Positions 25,220 through 33,167 of a DNA stretch of 55,989 nt are shown here, piece after piece. The notes below the pieces were generated by a model. It did not search any database. It saw only the letters and a list, made by a program, of their open reading frames with translations, and had not been told where the DNA came from. The DNA comes from JAQVWU01 sp964628455. Its GTDB lineage: Bacteria; Bacillota; Clostridia; Oscillospirales; CAG-272. The stretch spans positions 1 to 55,989 of the forward strand of contig CAZVPD010000005.1 of NCBI GenBank assembly GCA_964628455.1. The letters run 5' to 3'. The translations under genes were made by a program, and so were the position numbers. Each line of letters starts with the position of its first letter. Position 1 is the first letter of the stretch.

Positions 25220-26224
25220 ATGGATGATGACCGCTGCGGGGATATGAATGTTGTCGGGTTCACGGACAGGGAACAAAACCGCATGAAAATAAGGCCGGGA
25301 AGGCTGTTGTGTTTAAAATGCCTGAACGGAGGCGGGTTTCTTCCCTTCATGGAAAAGGAGGGGCTGAAAGAGAAACTCGAAAAAATAAAGAAGGATCCGC
25401 AGACCCATATCGAACTCGAAACCTCGTTTGATGAAATGGGTGCCAGGACCGGAAAGTTCTTTGATCAGGATGTGACCGAACGCAAAAGGGACCTGGACGT
25501 GCTGCAGATACTCGGGCTTTCACCGGGGGACACAAGGATCGCGCGCGACCTTTATGACGTGATCGGCGAAAGGATCAAGGACGTTTATAAAATATGCGCT
25601 TACGGCGGGAACCATAGCGCGAAGTGGCCGCCGTGCCCGCTGTCCCGGGAAGAGTATTTCGGAAAAGGCGGAGAAGGACTCAACAGGCTGAATACGAAAG
25701 AAGAAATGAGCCGTCTGAAGGAAGTCTCCTGCAGGGAGATCGAAAAGGCAGGCAGGATCTTGATCAGAGCCCATCACCTGTTGTGCATCTTCTGCTATAT
25801 ATCGGGGGATTATCCCGGGGATCGCTATCTGCCGCTTGCGGAAGACAACCTCTATGAGGTTTGGATGAAAATGAGGGAAAATCCCGAAATACCGGTAACC
25901 CTGATCGAAGGGGCGGAGGACTGCATGGTCTGTCCGCCGTGCCACGGTTTTGATCACGAAAGGAAACTCTGCTTTCTGGGGTGCCATTTAAGGGACAGGA
26001 AAAAAGACGCGGACACCTTTCAGAAGCTCGGACTGCTGCCCGGGGACACCCTTCCCGCAAGGGAACTGGTCGCGCTGATCTGTGAGCGGATCCCCGACAA
26101 CAGGGACATATGCGCCTATGAGGTTCAGACATTGCCGCAGTGGAAAAGCTGCGGGGATTCCGAACGGTATCTTAAAGGACTGAAAAAAGGTTTCTTCAAA
26201 CCGGATGCAGAGGAAAAAGCCTGA
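25220..26224 (+). CDS. Tandem DUF1284-type cysteine-rich protein
   Basis: A 334-residue soluble protein of two related halves. The first has MKIRPGRLLCLKCLNGGG and FDEMGARTGKFF; the second has IRAHHLLCIFCYISGDYPGD and EDCMVCPPCHGFD. Both end with an ...R-[IV]-...-ICAY... segment. R-x-x-H-H-L-L-C with later CxxCP clusters is the DUF1284 pattern; the cysteines probably bind iron-sulfur or zinc. I have seen this family often in gut Clostridia but know no function. GGAGGAG precedes ATG 25220. Its place inside a glycan operon (96 and 94 bases from its neighbours) may be incidental or may hint at redox-linked sensing. Confidence 0.65.
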   Translation: MDDDRCGDMNVVGFTDREQNRMKIRPGRLLCLKCLNGGGFLPFMEKEGLKEKLEKIKKDPQTHIELETSFDEMGARTGKFFDQDVTERKRDLDVLQILGLSPGDTRIARDLYDVIGERIKDVYKICAYGGNHSAKWPPCPLSREEYFGKGGEGLNRLNTKEEMSRLKEVSCREIEKAGRILIRAHHLLCIFCYISGDYPGDRYLPLAEDNLYEVWMKMRENPEIPVTLIEGAEDCMVCPPCHGFDHERKLCFLGCHLRDRKKDADTFQKLGLLPGDTLPARELVALICERIPDNRDICAYEVQTLPQWKSCGDSERYLKGLKKGFFKPDAEEKA

Positions 26225-26318
26225 CCGGGAACCGGATATCGGCAGATTCTGCCGGAGGCTGTGGATCCGGCGGAAGATCACAGCAGAACGGACGGGATGA
26301 ATCCTGTCCTGCGGAGGA

Positions 26319-27641
26319 ATGATGGAATATAAAGTGATCATGGAACCGCCCGTGCCGGTTTATGTCGCGCCGGTCTCCGAAGCGAGCCGCAAGTGGGGTG
26401 TTTACGGCCTGCCTGTCATGTGGAAAAACCCGGGTGGTGATTATATCCTGCGCGTGAACGGAGAGATGGATTCGTATGCAAGAGAACAGGCTAAAGTCGC
26501 GCCTTATCTCTATTTTCAGTCTATGGATGAAGGGAGGTCATGGCGGGAAATACGGACGACCGATGAGGAAACGGGTTTTGATACGTTTTTGAATTACATC
26601 ACTCCCCCGTATATACATCTGAAAGACGGTTCCGTCATCGGTCTGCGTATGAAAGCCGGACTTCCGCCGGTCGGCGGTGCCCCGAGGTGTCTCAAAAGCA
26701 TGATGTCTCCCAATAAAGCGTGTATGTATCATACTTTTTACTATCGTGAGATCCCCGATGAATGCAAAGCCATGGAAATTATTACCTTTGAAAAAGACGG
26801 AAGCGTGCCTGTCACCGAACCGATGCTCCTGGATATGCCTTTAAAAGCCGTTGACATCGTCACAAAAGCGGAATACAACGGTGAATGGACGGATGTGCCG
26901 ATGGAATTTTCGAAAAGTGCTGTTTTGGACGGGGTCGCCGAACTCGGGGACGGCACCCTGCTGGCGGCTGCGGTCAGTCAGAACCTCGGTATGCCGGGGT
27001 ATTACCTCGACCTGACCTGCATCGCGTCTTCGGACCGGGGCAAAACGTGGAAAGCCCGGGGCGTGATCGAAAACAAAGGCACCTTTACGTTCGGTTCGAC
27101 CAACGAATGCTCCATGCTGGAGGCTGACAACGGGGACATCCTCTGTGCCGTACGAACGGATTTCTGCAGGGTCGATCCCTGCGACACCGTGTATACCGCT
27201 CTCTGCATTTCCGAAGACAAGGGTTATACCTGGTCGGCGCCGCAGAATATCGCGGATTCAAGCGTCACCCCGCACCTGATCGGACTGGAGCAGGGCATCA
27301 TCGCGCTGATCTACGGCAGACCCGGCGTTCATATGAAGGTTTCCGCGGATAACGGAAGGACCTGGGGATACGCTCATTCCATTATCGGCAGAAGCCTGGT
27401 GGAGGAGCTGAGGGCGGGGGCCGGTTATGCGGACTGTAAATACGGGAACACGATAAGCTACAGCAACACGTGCGTGTTTCGGGTCGGCGGCGGCAGCTTT
27501 CTTGTTTCCTACACCGATTTCGGCAAAAAAGACAGCGATAACAACATTTACAAGGCGACGGTGGTCAGGCGGATAACGGTGACCGGCGCATCATTTGCTG
27601 ACGAAGAAAAAAGTCCGGTTCTGCGGAAGGCCGAAACCTGA
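26319..27641 (+). CDS. Sialidase/BNR-repeat superfamily glycosidase-like protein
   Basis: A 440-residue protein with four Asp-box (S-x-D-x-G-x-[TS]-W) motifs: SMDEGRSW, SSDRGKTW, SEDKGYTW and SADNGRTW, diagnostic of six-bladed sialidase-like propellers. An FCRVDPCDT segment and ECSMLEADNGDILCAVRTD give possible active-site Arg, Asp and Glu. The N-terminal Arg triad of true sialidases (FRIP) is not obvious, so the substrate may be another sugar, for example a rhamnoside, arabinoside or unsaturated uronide. No signal peptide. Fifth from last of the operon genes in order of start; it precedes an isomerase-like gene by 40 bases. Confidence 0.75.
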   Translation: MMEYKVIMEPPVPVYVAPVSEASRKWGVYGLPVMWKNPGGDYILRVNGEMDSYAREQAKVAPYLYFQSMDEGRSWREIRTTDEETGFDTFLNYITPPYIHLKDGSVIGLRMKAGLPPVGGAPRCLKSMMSPNKACMYHTFYYREIPDECKAMEIITFEKDGSVPVTEPMLLDMPLKAVDIVTKAEYNGEWTDVPMEFSKSAVLDGVAELGDGTLLAAAVSQNLGMPGYYLDLTCIASSDRGKTWKARGVIENKGTFTFGSTNECSMLEADNGDILCAVRTDFCRVDPCDTVYTALCISEDKGYTWSAPQNIADSSVTPHLIGLEQGIIALIYGRPGVHMKVSADNGRTWGYAHSIIGRSLVEELRAGAGYADCKYGNTISYSNTCVFRVGGGSFLVSYTDFGKKDSDNNIYKATVVRRITVTGASFADEEKSPVLRKAET

Positions 27642-27681
27642 CGGGAAATTTATGTAAAATCAAAAATTCGGAGGTATCCAT

Positions 27682-28518
27682 ATGAGACTCGGTATTGCGG
27701 GAGGTTTGAACCATCGCTCCGCCGAAGAATGGGCGGAAAAACTCAGGAAAATCGGGTGCGGCGCCGTCGTGTTTCCCTGCGCGTACAACGCGGAAGACAG
27801 GGTGATCGAATCGTATGTGAAGGCCGCGCGTGACTATGACCTGGTGATAGCGGAGGTGGGCGCGTGGTGCAATCCGCTGCACCTTGACCCGAAGGAGCGG
27901 GCGAAAAACGTCGCGTATATAAAAGAGCAGCTGCGGCTGGCCGACCGGGTCGGGGCGCGCTGCTGCGTGAACATCGCGGGTACGACGGGCGAAGTCTGGG
28001 ACGGCGGATACGCCGAAAACTACACCGCCGAAACATACGGGCTGATCATCGGCACGGTCCGCGGCATCATCGACGATGTCGTGCCTGTACGGACATGCTA
28101 CGCGCTGGAACCCATGCCGTGGATGATCCCCGACAGTCCGCAGCGCTACGCCCGGCTGATCGCCGACATCGGCCGTCCGGAATTCGCGGCGCACATGGAC
28201 GTCGTGAATATGGTCTCATCCCCCGAACGCTATTTCAACAGCGGAGCTTTTGCCGAATCGTGCTTCGAACTCCTCGGAAAGCACATCCGGAGCTGCCACG
28301 TCAAGGACGTGCGCCTTGAAAGGCACCTGACGTTCAATCTCAAAGAGACTTTCTGCGGGGACGGGGGACTCGACATCAGGCGTTATGCCGAAGCGGCCGA
28401 ACGCTGCGACAAAGACATGCCGTTTATTCTCGAGCACCTGTCGGGCGATGAGGAGTATCTGAGATCCGCGGAATATATCAAAAACCTTCTGGCGGACACC
28501 GGGATCGTATTCAGATAG
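27682..28518 (+). CDS. Sugar phosphate isomerase/epimerase family (xylose-isomerase-like TIM barrel)
   Basis: A 278-residue barrel protein starting at ATG 27682 after GGAGG. Conserved strand ends: YALEPMPWMIPDSP (Glu metal ligand), FAAHMDVVNMVS (His/Asp), SCHVKDVRLERHLTF (His-x-Lys-Asp) and FILEHLSGDEEY (Glu). Together these give the usual Glu-Asp-His-Glu metal site of the AP endonuclease 2/xylose isomerase superfamily. The reaction is probably aldose-ketose isomerisation or epimerisation of a sugar released by the neighbouring PL8, sialidase-like and GH76 enzymes. Confidence 0.8.
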   Translation: MRLGIAGGLNHRSAEEWAEKLRKIGCGAVVFPCAYNAEDRVIESYVKAARDYDLVIAEVGAWCNPLHLDPKERAKNVAYIKEQLRLADRVGARCCVNIAGTTGEVWDGGYAENYTAETYGLIIGTVRGIIDDVVPVRTCYALEPMPWMIPDSPQRYARLIADIGRPEFAAHMDVVNMVSSPERYFNSGAFAESCFELLGKHIRSCHVKDVRLERHLTFNLKETFCGDGGLDIRRYAEAAERCDKDMPFILEHLSGDEEYLRSAEYIKNLLADTGIVFR

Positions 28519-28576
28519 AACCGCGGGACGGGATATTTTATGATTTTTATCATTTTTATCATTTCGGAGGAGAAAC

Positions 28577-29577
28577 ATGGCTGACGGTCTCCGGCAGGAA
28601 ACAGATATGTATGCGGCCCGCGCCGCGTCCGTGTTCGACGCGTTTATCGCGGAGTATTATGACGGGGGTATGTTCCGGAACGCGGACTTCTGGGACAATG
28701 CCGAAATTTTCGAGGCTGTCCTCGATGCTTACGAAGAGACCCGCGAAGAAAAATATCTGAAATTCATCAAAGAGATCTCGACCGCAGCGACCGGCAGATA
28801 CGGACCCGCCTGGGGATCGAATATTTATAACGACGATATCATGTGGCTGGTGATCGCATATGTCAGATCCTTTCTGCTGACCGGCAGCCGGAAGTTTTTA
28901 AATATTGCCGTTTTGAATTTCAATACGGCTTATGACAGGGCATGCAGTACCGATCTCGGCGGAGGGCTCTGGTGGCGAACCGATAATAAAAGCAAAAACT
29001 CCTGCGTCTGCTGCCCCGGCTCGATCGCGGCCTGCCTGATCGGAAAGGCTTCGGGTGACGGGAGTTATTACGGCAAAGCCGCGGCGGTGATGAAATGGGA
29101 GATCGAAAACCTGTTCGAACCCGAAACCGGCAAAGTTTACGACTGCATGAACATCGATAAAACGGTCAGCACCTGGTCGTCGACCTATAATCAGGGGACT
29201 TTTATCGGCGCCTGCACGCTGCTTCACGAACATACCGGGGACGGAAAATATCTCCTGTATGCCGGAAAAACGGCGGACTTTGCCGTTCATGCGATGTTTT
29301 CCGGCGGGGTCATGAACTCCGAGGACAGCGGCGGCGACCTGATCGGGTTCAAGGGGATCCTGACGCGCTGGCTGTACCGTTATGCAAAATATACGGGCAA
29401 TACCGCCGTCTCCGCTTGGCTCCGTCTGAACGCGGACGCCGCATGGCGGANNNNNNNNNNTCAAAAGGCCTGATATGGACGAAATGGAACGAACCGACCG
29501 ACGAGACCACGGATTATGACGTGTTCGGCATGAGCGCGGCTGTTGCACTGATGTTCAACTGCCGGCCGTGGAAATGA
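28577..29577 (+). CDS. Glycoside hydrolase family 76 (alpha-1,6-mannanase-like), interrupted by an assembly gap
   Basis: ATG 28577 with GGAGGAG upstream. (alpha/alpha)6-barrel signatures: FWDNAEIFEAVLDAYE, IYNDDIMWLVIAYV (the Asp-Asp pair at 86-87, the catalytic pair in GH76), GGGLWWRTDNKSKNS, STWSSTYNQGTFIGAC and GGDLIGFKGILTRWL. After the ten N (29451-29460) one frame reads SKGLIWTKWNEPTDETTDYD to FNCRPWK and stops at 29577, which is the expected family C-terminus. With exactly ten bases the frames do not join, so the gap length is a placeholder. About 333 residues. No signal peptide. Likely hydrolyses alpha-1,6-mannose linkages; last gene of the operon. Confidence 0.8.
29451..29460. other. 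Assembly gap (10 N) inside the GH76 gene
   Basis: Ten N between two parts of one gene in incompatible frames, showing that the true gap is not ten bases. Confidence 0.95.
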
Positions 29578-29652
29578 TGTATGTTCCGCCGCAGTCAGCT
29601 TCGGCCTGATTTCACATGACAACAACTTACACGTAAAGGCTCCTTTTCCAAA

Positions 29653-29748
29653 GGAGCTGTCACACCCCGATGAACGCAGCGCGTTCATTGCCGACTGGGG
29701 ATTTTTTTTCGGTGGAGCTGTCACACCCCGATGAACGCAGCGCGTTCA
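29653..29748. repeat. Tandem intergenic repeat, two 35-base copies with internal hairpin
   Basis: The 35-base unit beginning GGAGCTGTCACACCCCGATG occurs identically at 29653-29687 and 29714-29748, 61 bases apart, each containing the inverted repeat GAACGC-AGC-GCGTTC. Upstream, CTCCTTTTCCAAAGGAG is another hairpin. The text 'AAAGGAG-CTGTCAC…-GACTGGGGATT' resembles a dispersed MITE-like element I remember from Clostridia (AAGGGAGCTGTC...GACTGAGGGATT). Probably a short nonautonomous element with a partial second copy. Confidence 0.65.
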
Positions 29749-29778
29749 CTGCCGGCGGAGGATTCGTACCCGTAAAAG

Positions 29779-29835
29779 CGGCATACCGTCCGCATGATAA
29801 CATGCTCCGGTATGCCGTTCGGCTTTTTGTTTTTA
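29779..29835 (+). terminator. Rho-independent terminator of the PL8/GH76 operon
   Basis: CGGCATACC pairs with GGTATGCCG; the loop holds a nested GCATG/CATGC-type hairpin; then CTTTTTGTTTTTA. It reaches the stop of the convergent gene at 29833. Confidence 0.8.
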
Positions 29836-32445
29836 TACTTCGAGTATCTCGAGGTCCTCCACTGCGGCGGTGAACTTTTCACCGTCCGAACGCGTGAACG
29901 TCCGGGTCACGCCGCCGCCCGAATAATTCATGATCAGCATTTTCCCGTACCGTTCGGCGGTGAATACGTCGTCGAGGATCCCGTCGGCGACAAAGACCCC
30001 GCGGCTGCTCAGGAAATCGGTCATCGGGCCGAAGATCTCCCGCTGCATGATTCCGGCCGCTTCGCGGTCGCCCCGCCTGCGCGAGAATCCGGACGGAGCG
30101 CCGAGTAAAAGCGTATGGCCTTTTCCGACAGCTTTGCCGTTTTCGCCGAACAGAAGGCCGAGATAATCCCTGTCTTCGTCGAGGTCGCGCAGCAGCTTCA
30201 GGCCGATGCCGACGACCAGTCCGCCTTTTTCGGCAAAATCAAGTATTTTTTTCATCGTTCCGGTCTTGTAGTAGCCGTCCGAAGTGATGACCAGCGCTTT
30301 GACCGTGTCGAGGATGCCGTCGGAGACGGTCATGTCGCAGATGAACTCATAGTCGGTGTAGTCGCGCATCAGGGCGAACCTGCCGTTCATCTCACCGAGC
30401 CGGCGCGTGTCCAGCACGATCGGCGTGTCGGGATAGAGCAGACCGATCTCGCGGCGGACACCGCCTTCTTTCAGAAGGTGCACGTTTTTCGCGAAGTTTT
30501 CGGCGCGCTCTTTGTTGCCCATGATGTTCCCGCCGTAGTAGTGAAGGGAACGGGCGCCTGTCGCGGCGCCGTTGTAGACGCGGCACACCACGCCGCGCTC
30601 CGTGACCTGTCCGGCCGGCTCGAAGCTGAAATAACCGCCGTAGAAACGGCATGCGCTGGCCACCCAGCCGGTCACGGTGAAGTTGGCGTTGTAGTCGGAC
30701 GCCTCGTTGGTGATGCGGACTCCCCCGCCCGCGTCGGCCGAAATTTTCGACTGCGCGGCGAATTCCGAAGCGTGCCACGGCTCCGCCTGTCCGCCCGTGC
30801 AGAGATACAGCTCCGTATCGGGGAAGTATCTGCGGGCCGTGTTCATCCAGAATGCGGCGTATCCGGTCATGGAAGCACGGTACCAGTCGATGAAGTCGAT
30901 CCAGCGGCGGCGCCTGCACGCGTCTTCCGTGCCGAAGGTGCCGGCGGGCGAACCCTCGTAGACGCGGAAATTGTCGCGGTCCGTTTTGATGTCCGGAACG
31001 GATACCGCGCCGAAGCTCTTGTAGTCCGTGCCCCAGGAGGCGTTCAGCCGGCCGATGTCGCCCCCGAATTTTTCGGACATTTTTTCACGGAAGTCCGCGC
31101 GGGCAAACCGGTCGCCCGCCCAGTATCCGCTGTGCGTATGGTAGAGTCCGGGGATGTTGAAGGTCCATCCTCCCCCGGATACGGGGACGATCGCCTCGCC
31201 GAAGTCGCCGCTGATGCCGAAAAGAAGGGCTTCGATCGATTCGGACGCGAAATGCTCCGCGAACGCCCTGAGGAACCGTTCGATGTATTTGTAAAAGTTT
31301 TTGTCCCAGAAGGTCTGTATTTTGGTTTCGACGTTGTGTTCGATGCAGACGAGTCCTTCGAATTCACGTGATTCACGGTACCAGTCGGGCAGGGAATAGG
31401 CGGGTCCGGCGATGATGAAGGGCAGCCATTTGAGCCCCGCGTCCCGTATCTTTTTCAGTTCGCCGTCCCAGAACGAGAAGTCCCACACCCCTTCCTGCTT
31501 TTCGCAGGATTCCCAGGTGACGTATTCCTCGATGGAGGTCACGCCCATGTTCTTATAGTGCAGAAGCTCGCGCTCCCGCACCGGCGGGCCGTATCCGATG
31601 CACAGTTCCTGTCCGTCGGGGATTTTCACATGCATGCCGTCGAGGAAGCTGTCCCAGCCGGGTTCGGACTGCTTGTAATGCACGATGTCTTTTTCTTTGT
31701 GTATCGTCCCTTCGGGGTCTGCGACACAGCGGAAGCCGACGCCCGAATTGCCGCCCCCCCCGAGCAGCGCCATGCGCCGGGTGATCCGCAGGTCCTTCGC
31801 GATCGAAAAATAGCAGCCGCCGCGGGCTGCGCGCGACCCTCCCCAGCCGTCCTTGAACGCTTCCGTGTCATGGACCGTGTCGGTGTAGGACCACATCCAG
31901 TCTTCCGTCCATTCAAAGACGTTGCCGGCCATATCGTAAAGGCCGTAGCCGTTGGGGGGATAGCTGCCGGCGGGGGACGTGTATTTCCATCCGTCGTCGC
32001 AGGTCGGGTCAAACCAGGGGAATTCGCTGTTCTTGTCGCTGTAGTTGGCTTTCGTGCCGTCCGCGGGTTCGTCCCCCCAGGGAAACAGGGGATTCTGCAG
32101 GCCGCCCGAGGCGGCCCACTCCCATTCCTCTTCGGTCGGCAGGCGCTTGCCCGCCCAGCGGGCGTAGGCTGCCGCGTCGTCCCGGCTGACATGGACGACG
32201 GGATGGTCCGGATAATCGGTAAAAACATCGGGCATATCCGCCCGGCGGGGAGAAGGAGGATATCCGTGTCCGGTTTCGTCGCAGAAACGCCTGTATTCGG
32301 CGTTGGTCACCGGCGTTGTGTCCATATAAAAAGAAGATACTTTTACGGCATGGGGGGGACCTTCTTCCGGATAACCTTTGTCCGTGCCCATGATATATTC
32401 GCCGGCGGGGATGAGAACCATTTCTTTGTTGTCTTTCGGGGTCAT
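29833..32445 (-). CDS. Degenerate FGE-sulfatase domain fused to a GH14/GH42-like glycosidase
   Basis: About 870 residues from the ATG with AGAGGG just upstream. Residues ~1-240 form an FGE (formylglycine-generating enzyme)/SUMF1 domain: LPTEEEWEWAASGG, YDMAGNVFEWTEDW, RGGCYFSIAKDLRITRR, SGVGFRC. True FGE has two active cysteines in a G-G-S-x-x-C-x-x-x-x-C pattern; here those places are Ser and Leu, so it cannot be a normal FGE. Residues ~285-865 form a TIM-barrel glycosidase (EEYVTWESCEKQEGVWDFSF; GISGDFGEAIVP) close to GH14/GH42-type enzymes, with a C-terminal trimer-like domain (ALVITSDGYY). No signal peptide. The fold pairing suggests substrate or partner binding by the dead FGE domain. 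Confidence 0.7.
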   Translation of the reverse strand: MTPKDNKEMVLIPAGEYIMGTDKGYPEEGPPHAVKVSSFYMDTTPVTNAEYRRFCDETGHGYPPSPRRADMPDVFTDYPDHPVVHVSRDDAAAYARWAGKRLPTEEEWEWAASGGLQNPLFPWGDEPADGTKANYSDKNSEFPWFDPTCDDGWKYTSPAGSYPPNGYGLYDMAGNVFEWTEDWMWSYTDTVHDTEAFKDGWGGSRAARGGCYFSIAKDLRITRRMALLGGGGNSGVGFRCVADPEGTIHKEKDIVHYKQSEPGWDSFLDGMHVKIPDGQELCIGYGPPVRERELLHYKNMGVTSIEEYVTWESCEKQEGVWDFSFWDGELKKIRDAGLKWLPFIIAGPAYSLPDWYRESREFEGLVCIEHNVETKIQTFWDKNFYKYIERFLRAFAEHFASESIEALLFGISGDFGEAIVPVSGGGWTFNIPGLYHTHSGYWAGDRFARADFREKMSEKFGGDIGRLNASWGTDYKSFGAVSVPDIKTDRDNFRVYEGSPAGTFGTEDACRRRRWIDFIDWYRASMTGYAAFWMNTARRYFPDTELYLCTGGQAEPWHASEFAAQSKISADAGGGVRITNEASDYNANFTVTGWVASACRFYGGYFSFEPAGQVTERGVVCRVYNGAATGARSLHYYGGNIMGNKERAENFAKNVHLLKEGGVRREIGLLYPDTPIVLDTRRLGEMNGRFALMRDYTDYEFICDMTVSDGILDTVKALVITSDGYYKTGTMKKILDFAEKGGLVVGIGLKLLRDLDEDRDYLGLLFGENGKAVGKGHTLLLGAPSGFSRRRGDREAAGIMQREIFGPMTDFLSSRGVFVADGILDDVFTAERYGKMLIMNYSGGGVTRTFTRSDGEKFTAAVEDLEILEV

Positions 32446-32508
32446 TTTTCCCTCTTTCCCGGGCATGCGGACCGCGCTGCCCGTGACGCAAATTTATAGA
32501 TCCTGCCG

Positions 32509-32548
32509 AAAAAAAACAGGTATAATGACGGTTTGTCATTATGACCTG
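32509..32548 (-). terminator. Rho-independent terminator (bidirectional form)
   Basis: Arms CAGGTATAATGAC and GTCATTATGACCTG pair with one bulge around GGTTT. Eight A on the left supply the U tract for minus-strand transcripts (ending the zinc-ribbon gene), and T8 on the right would serve plus-strand transcription. Confidence 0.85.
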
Positions 32549-32574
32549 ATTTTTTTTTATTCGGGGCAGGGCGT

Positions 32575-33039
32575 TTATTTGATGATCGTTAAATTTCCGA
32601 AGATCGGAAGGGGTTTTGCCACGCCCTTGAATCCGTTTATCAGGCCCATGACGACAAATACGACGAGGGCGATATAGAAGAAGGGGAGGAGGACCCAGCC
32701 GATCAGCGGGATCATGCCGAGGATAAAGCTGCCGGCGAAAGCGACGATGGCTAAAAGCAGGCCCTGGTTCGCGTGATAGCGTCCGAATTTGGAATCGGGG
32801 CAGGCTATCAGCGGAAGGAAGAAGATGAGATAGGCCAGGCCCGCCATGGTCTTGTTTTTCTCTATGTCGTCGGCGGTGAAGAAACCGGTCTGACCCGCTC
32901 CCGGAGCCTGCGATTAATTCTGAGCGTTTTGCTGATTGGCGGCGTTGGGGTCGGCCAAAGGCTGAGCGGCGCCGCAGCCGTCGCAGAATTTTGTCTGGTC
33001 TTCAAGTGTTTTCCCGCAGGAAGGACAGTTTTTGGACAT
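32575..33039 (-). pseudogene. Zinc-ribbon plus DUF4870-like membrane protein, split by an in-frame stop
   Basis: Start ATG 33039 with AAAGAGG upstream. Residues 1-30 are a zinc ribbon (NCPSCGKTL, then FCDGCGAAQ). A Gln/Asn-rich linker is cut by TAA at 32914-32916 (codon 42). The same frame then runs through GQTGFFTADDIEKNKTMAG into three hydrophobic helices (LAYLIFFLPLIA, LLLAIVAFAGSFILGMIP, VLLPFFYIALVVFVVMGL) and ends LTIIK at 32575, the usual DUF4870-like body. A CAA-to-TAA change would explain it. Translation could restart at ATG 32847 to make the membrane part alone. The promoter and terminator look intact, so it may be a recent break or a sequence error. Confidence 0.75.
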
Positions 33040-33099
33040 CGGATGCACCTCTTTCCGTTATTTTGAGTTTCAAAGAAAGCCATAAGCGACTATACTTAT

Positions 33100-33127
33100 A
33101 TTATAATGTATTTTCAAATATTGTCAA
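33100..33127 (-). promoter_or_regulatory. Promoter of the zinc-ribbon/DUF4870-like gene
   Basis: On the minus strand: TTGACA, a 16-base spacer, TATAAT, about 60 bases before the ATG. Confidence 0.75.
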
Positions 33128-33167
33128 TATGTGACTTAAATAAAAATAAACGATTATTATAAAAGTT

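Noticed and set aside
29833..32445. Working FGE activating the sulfatase at 36276
   Set aside because: Both active cysteine positions are replaced by Ser and Leu.
32509..32548. Operator for a sugar regulator upstream of the FGE-glycosidase gene
   Set aside because: The inverted repeat is flanked by A8 and T8 and lies just after the zinc-ribbon gene, so a bidirectional terminator explains it better.
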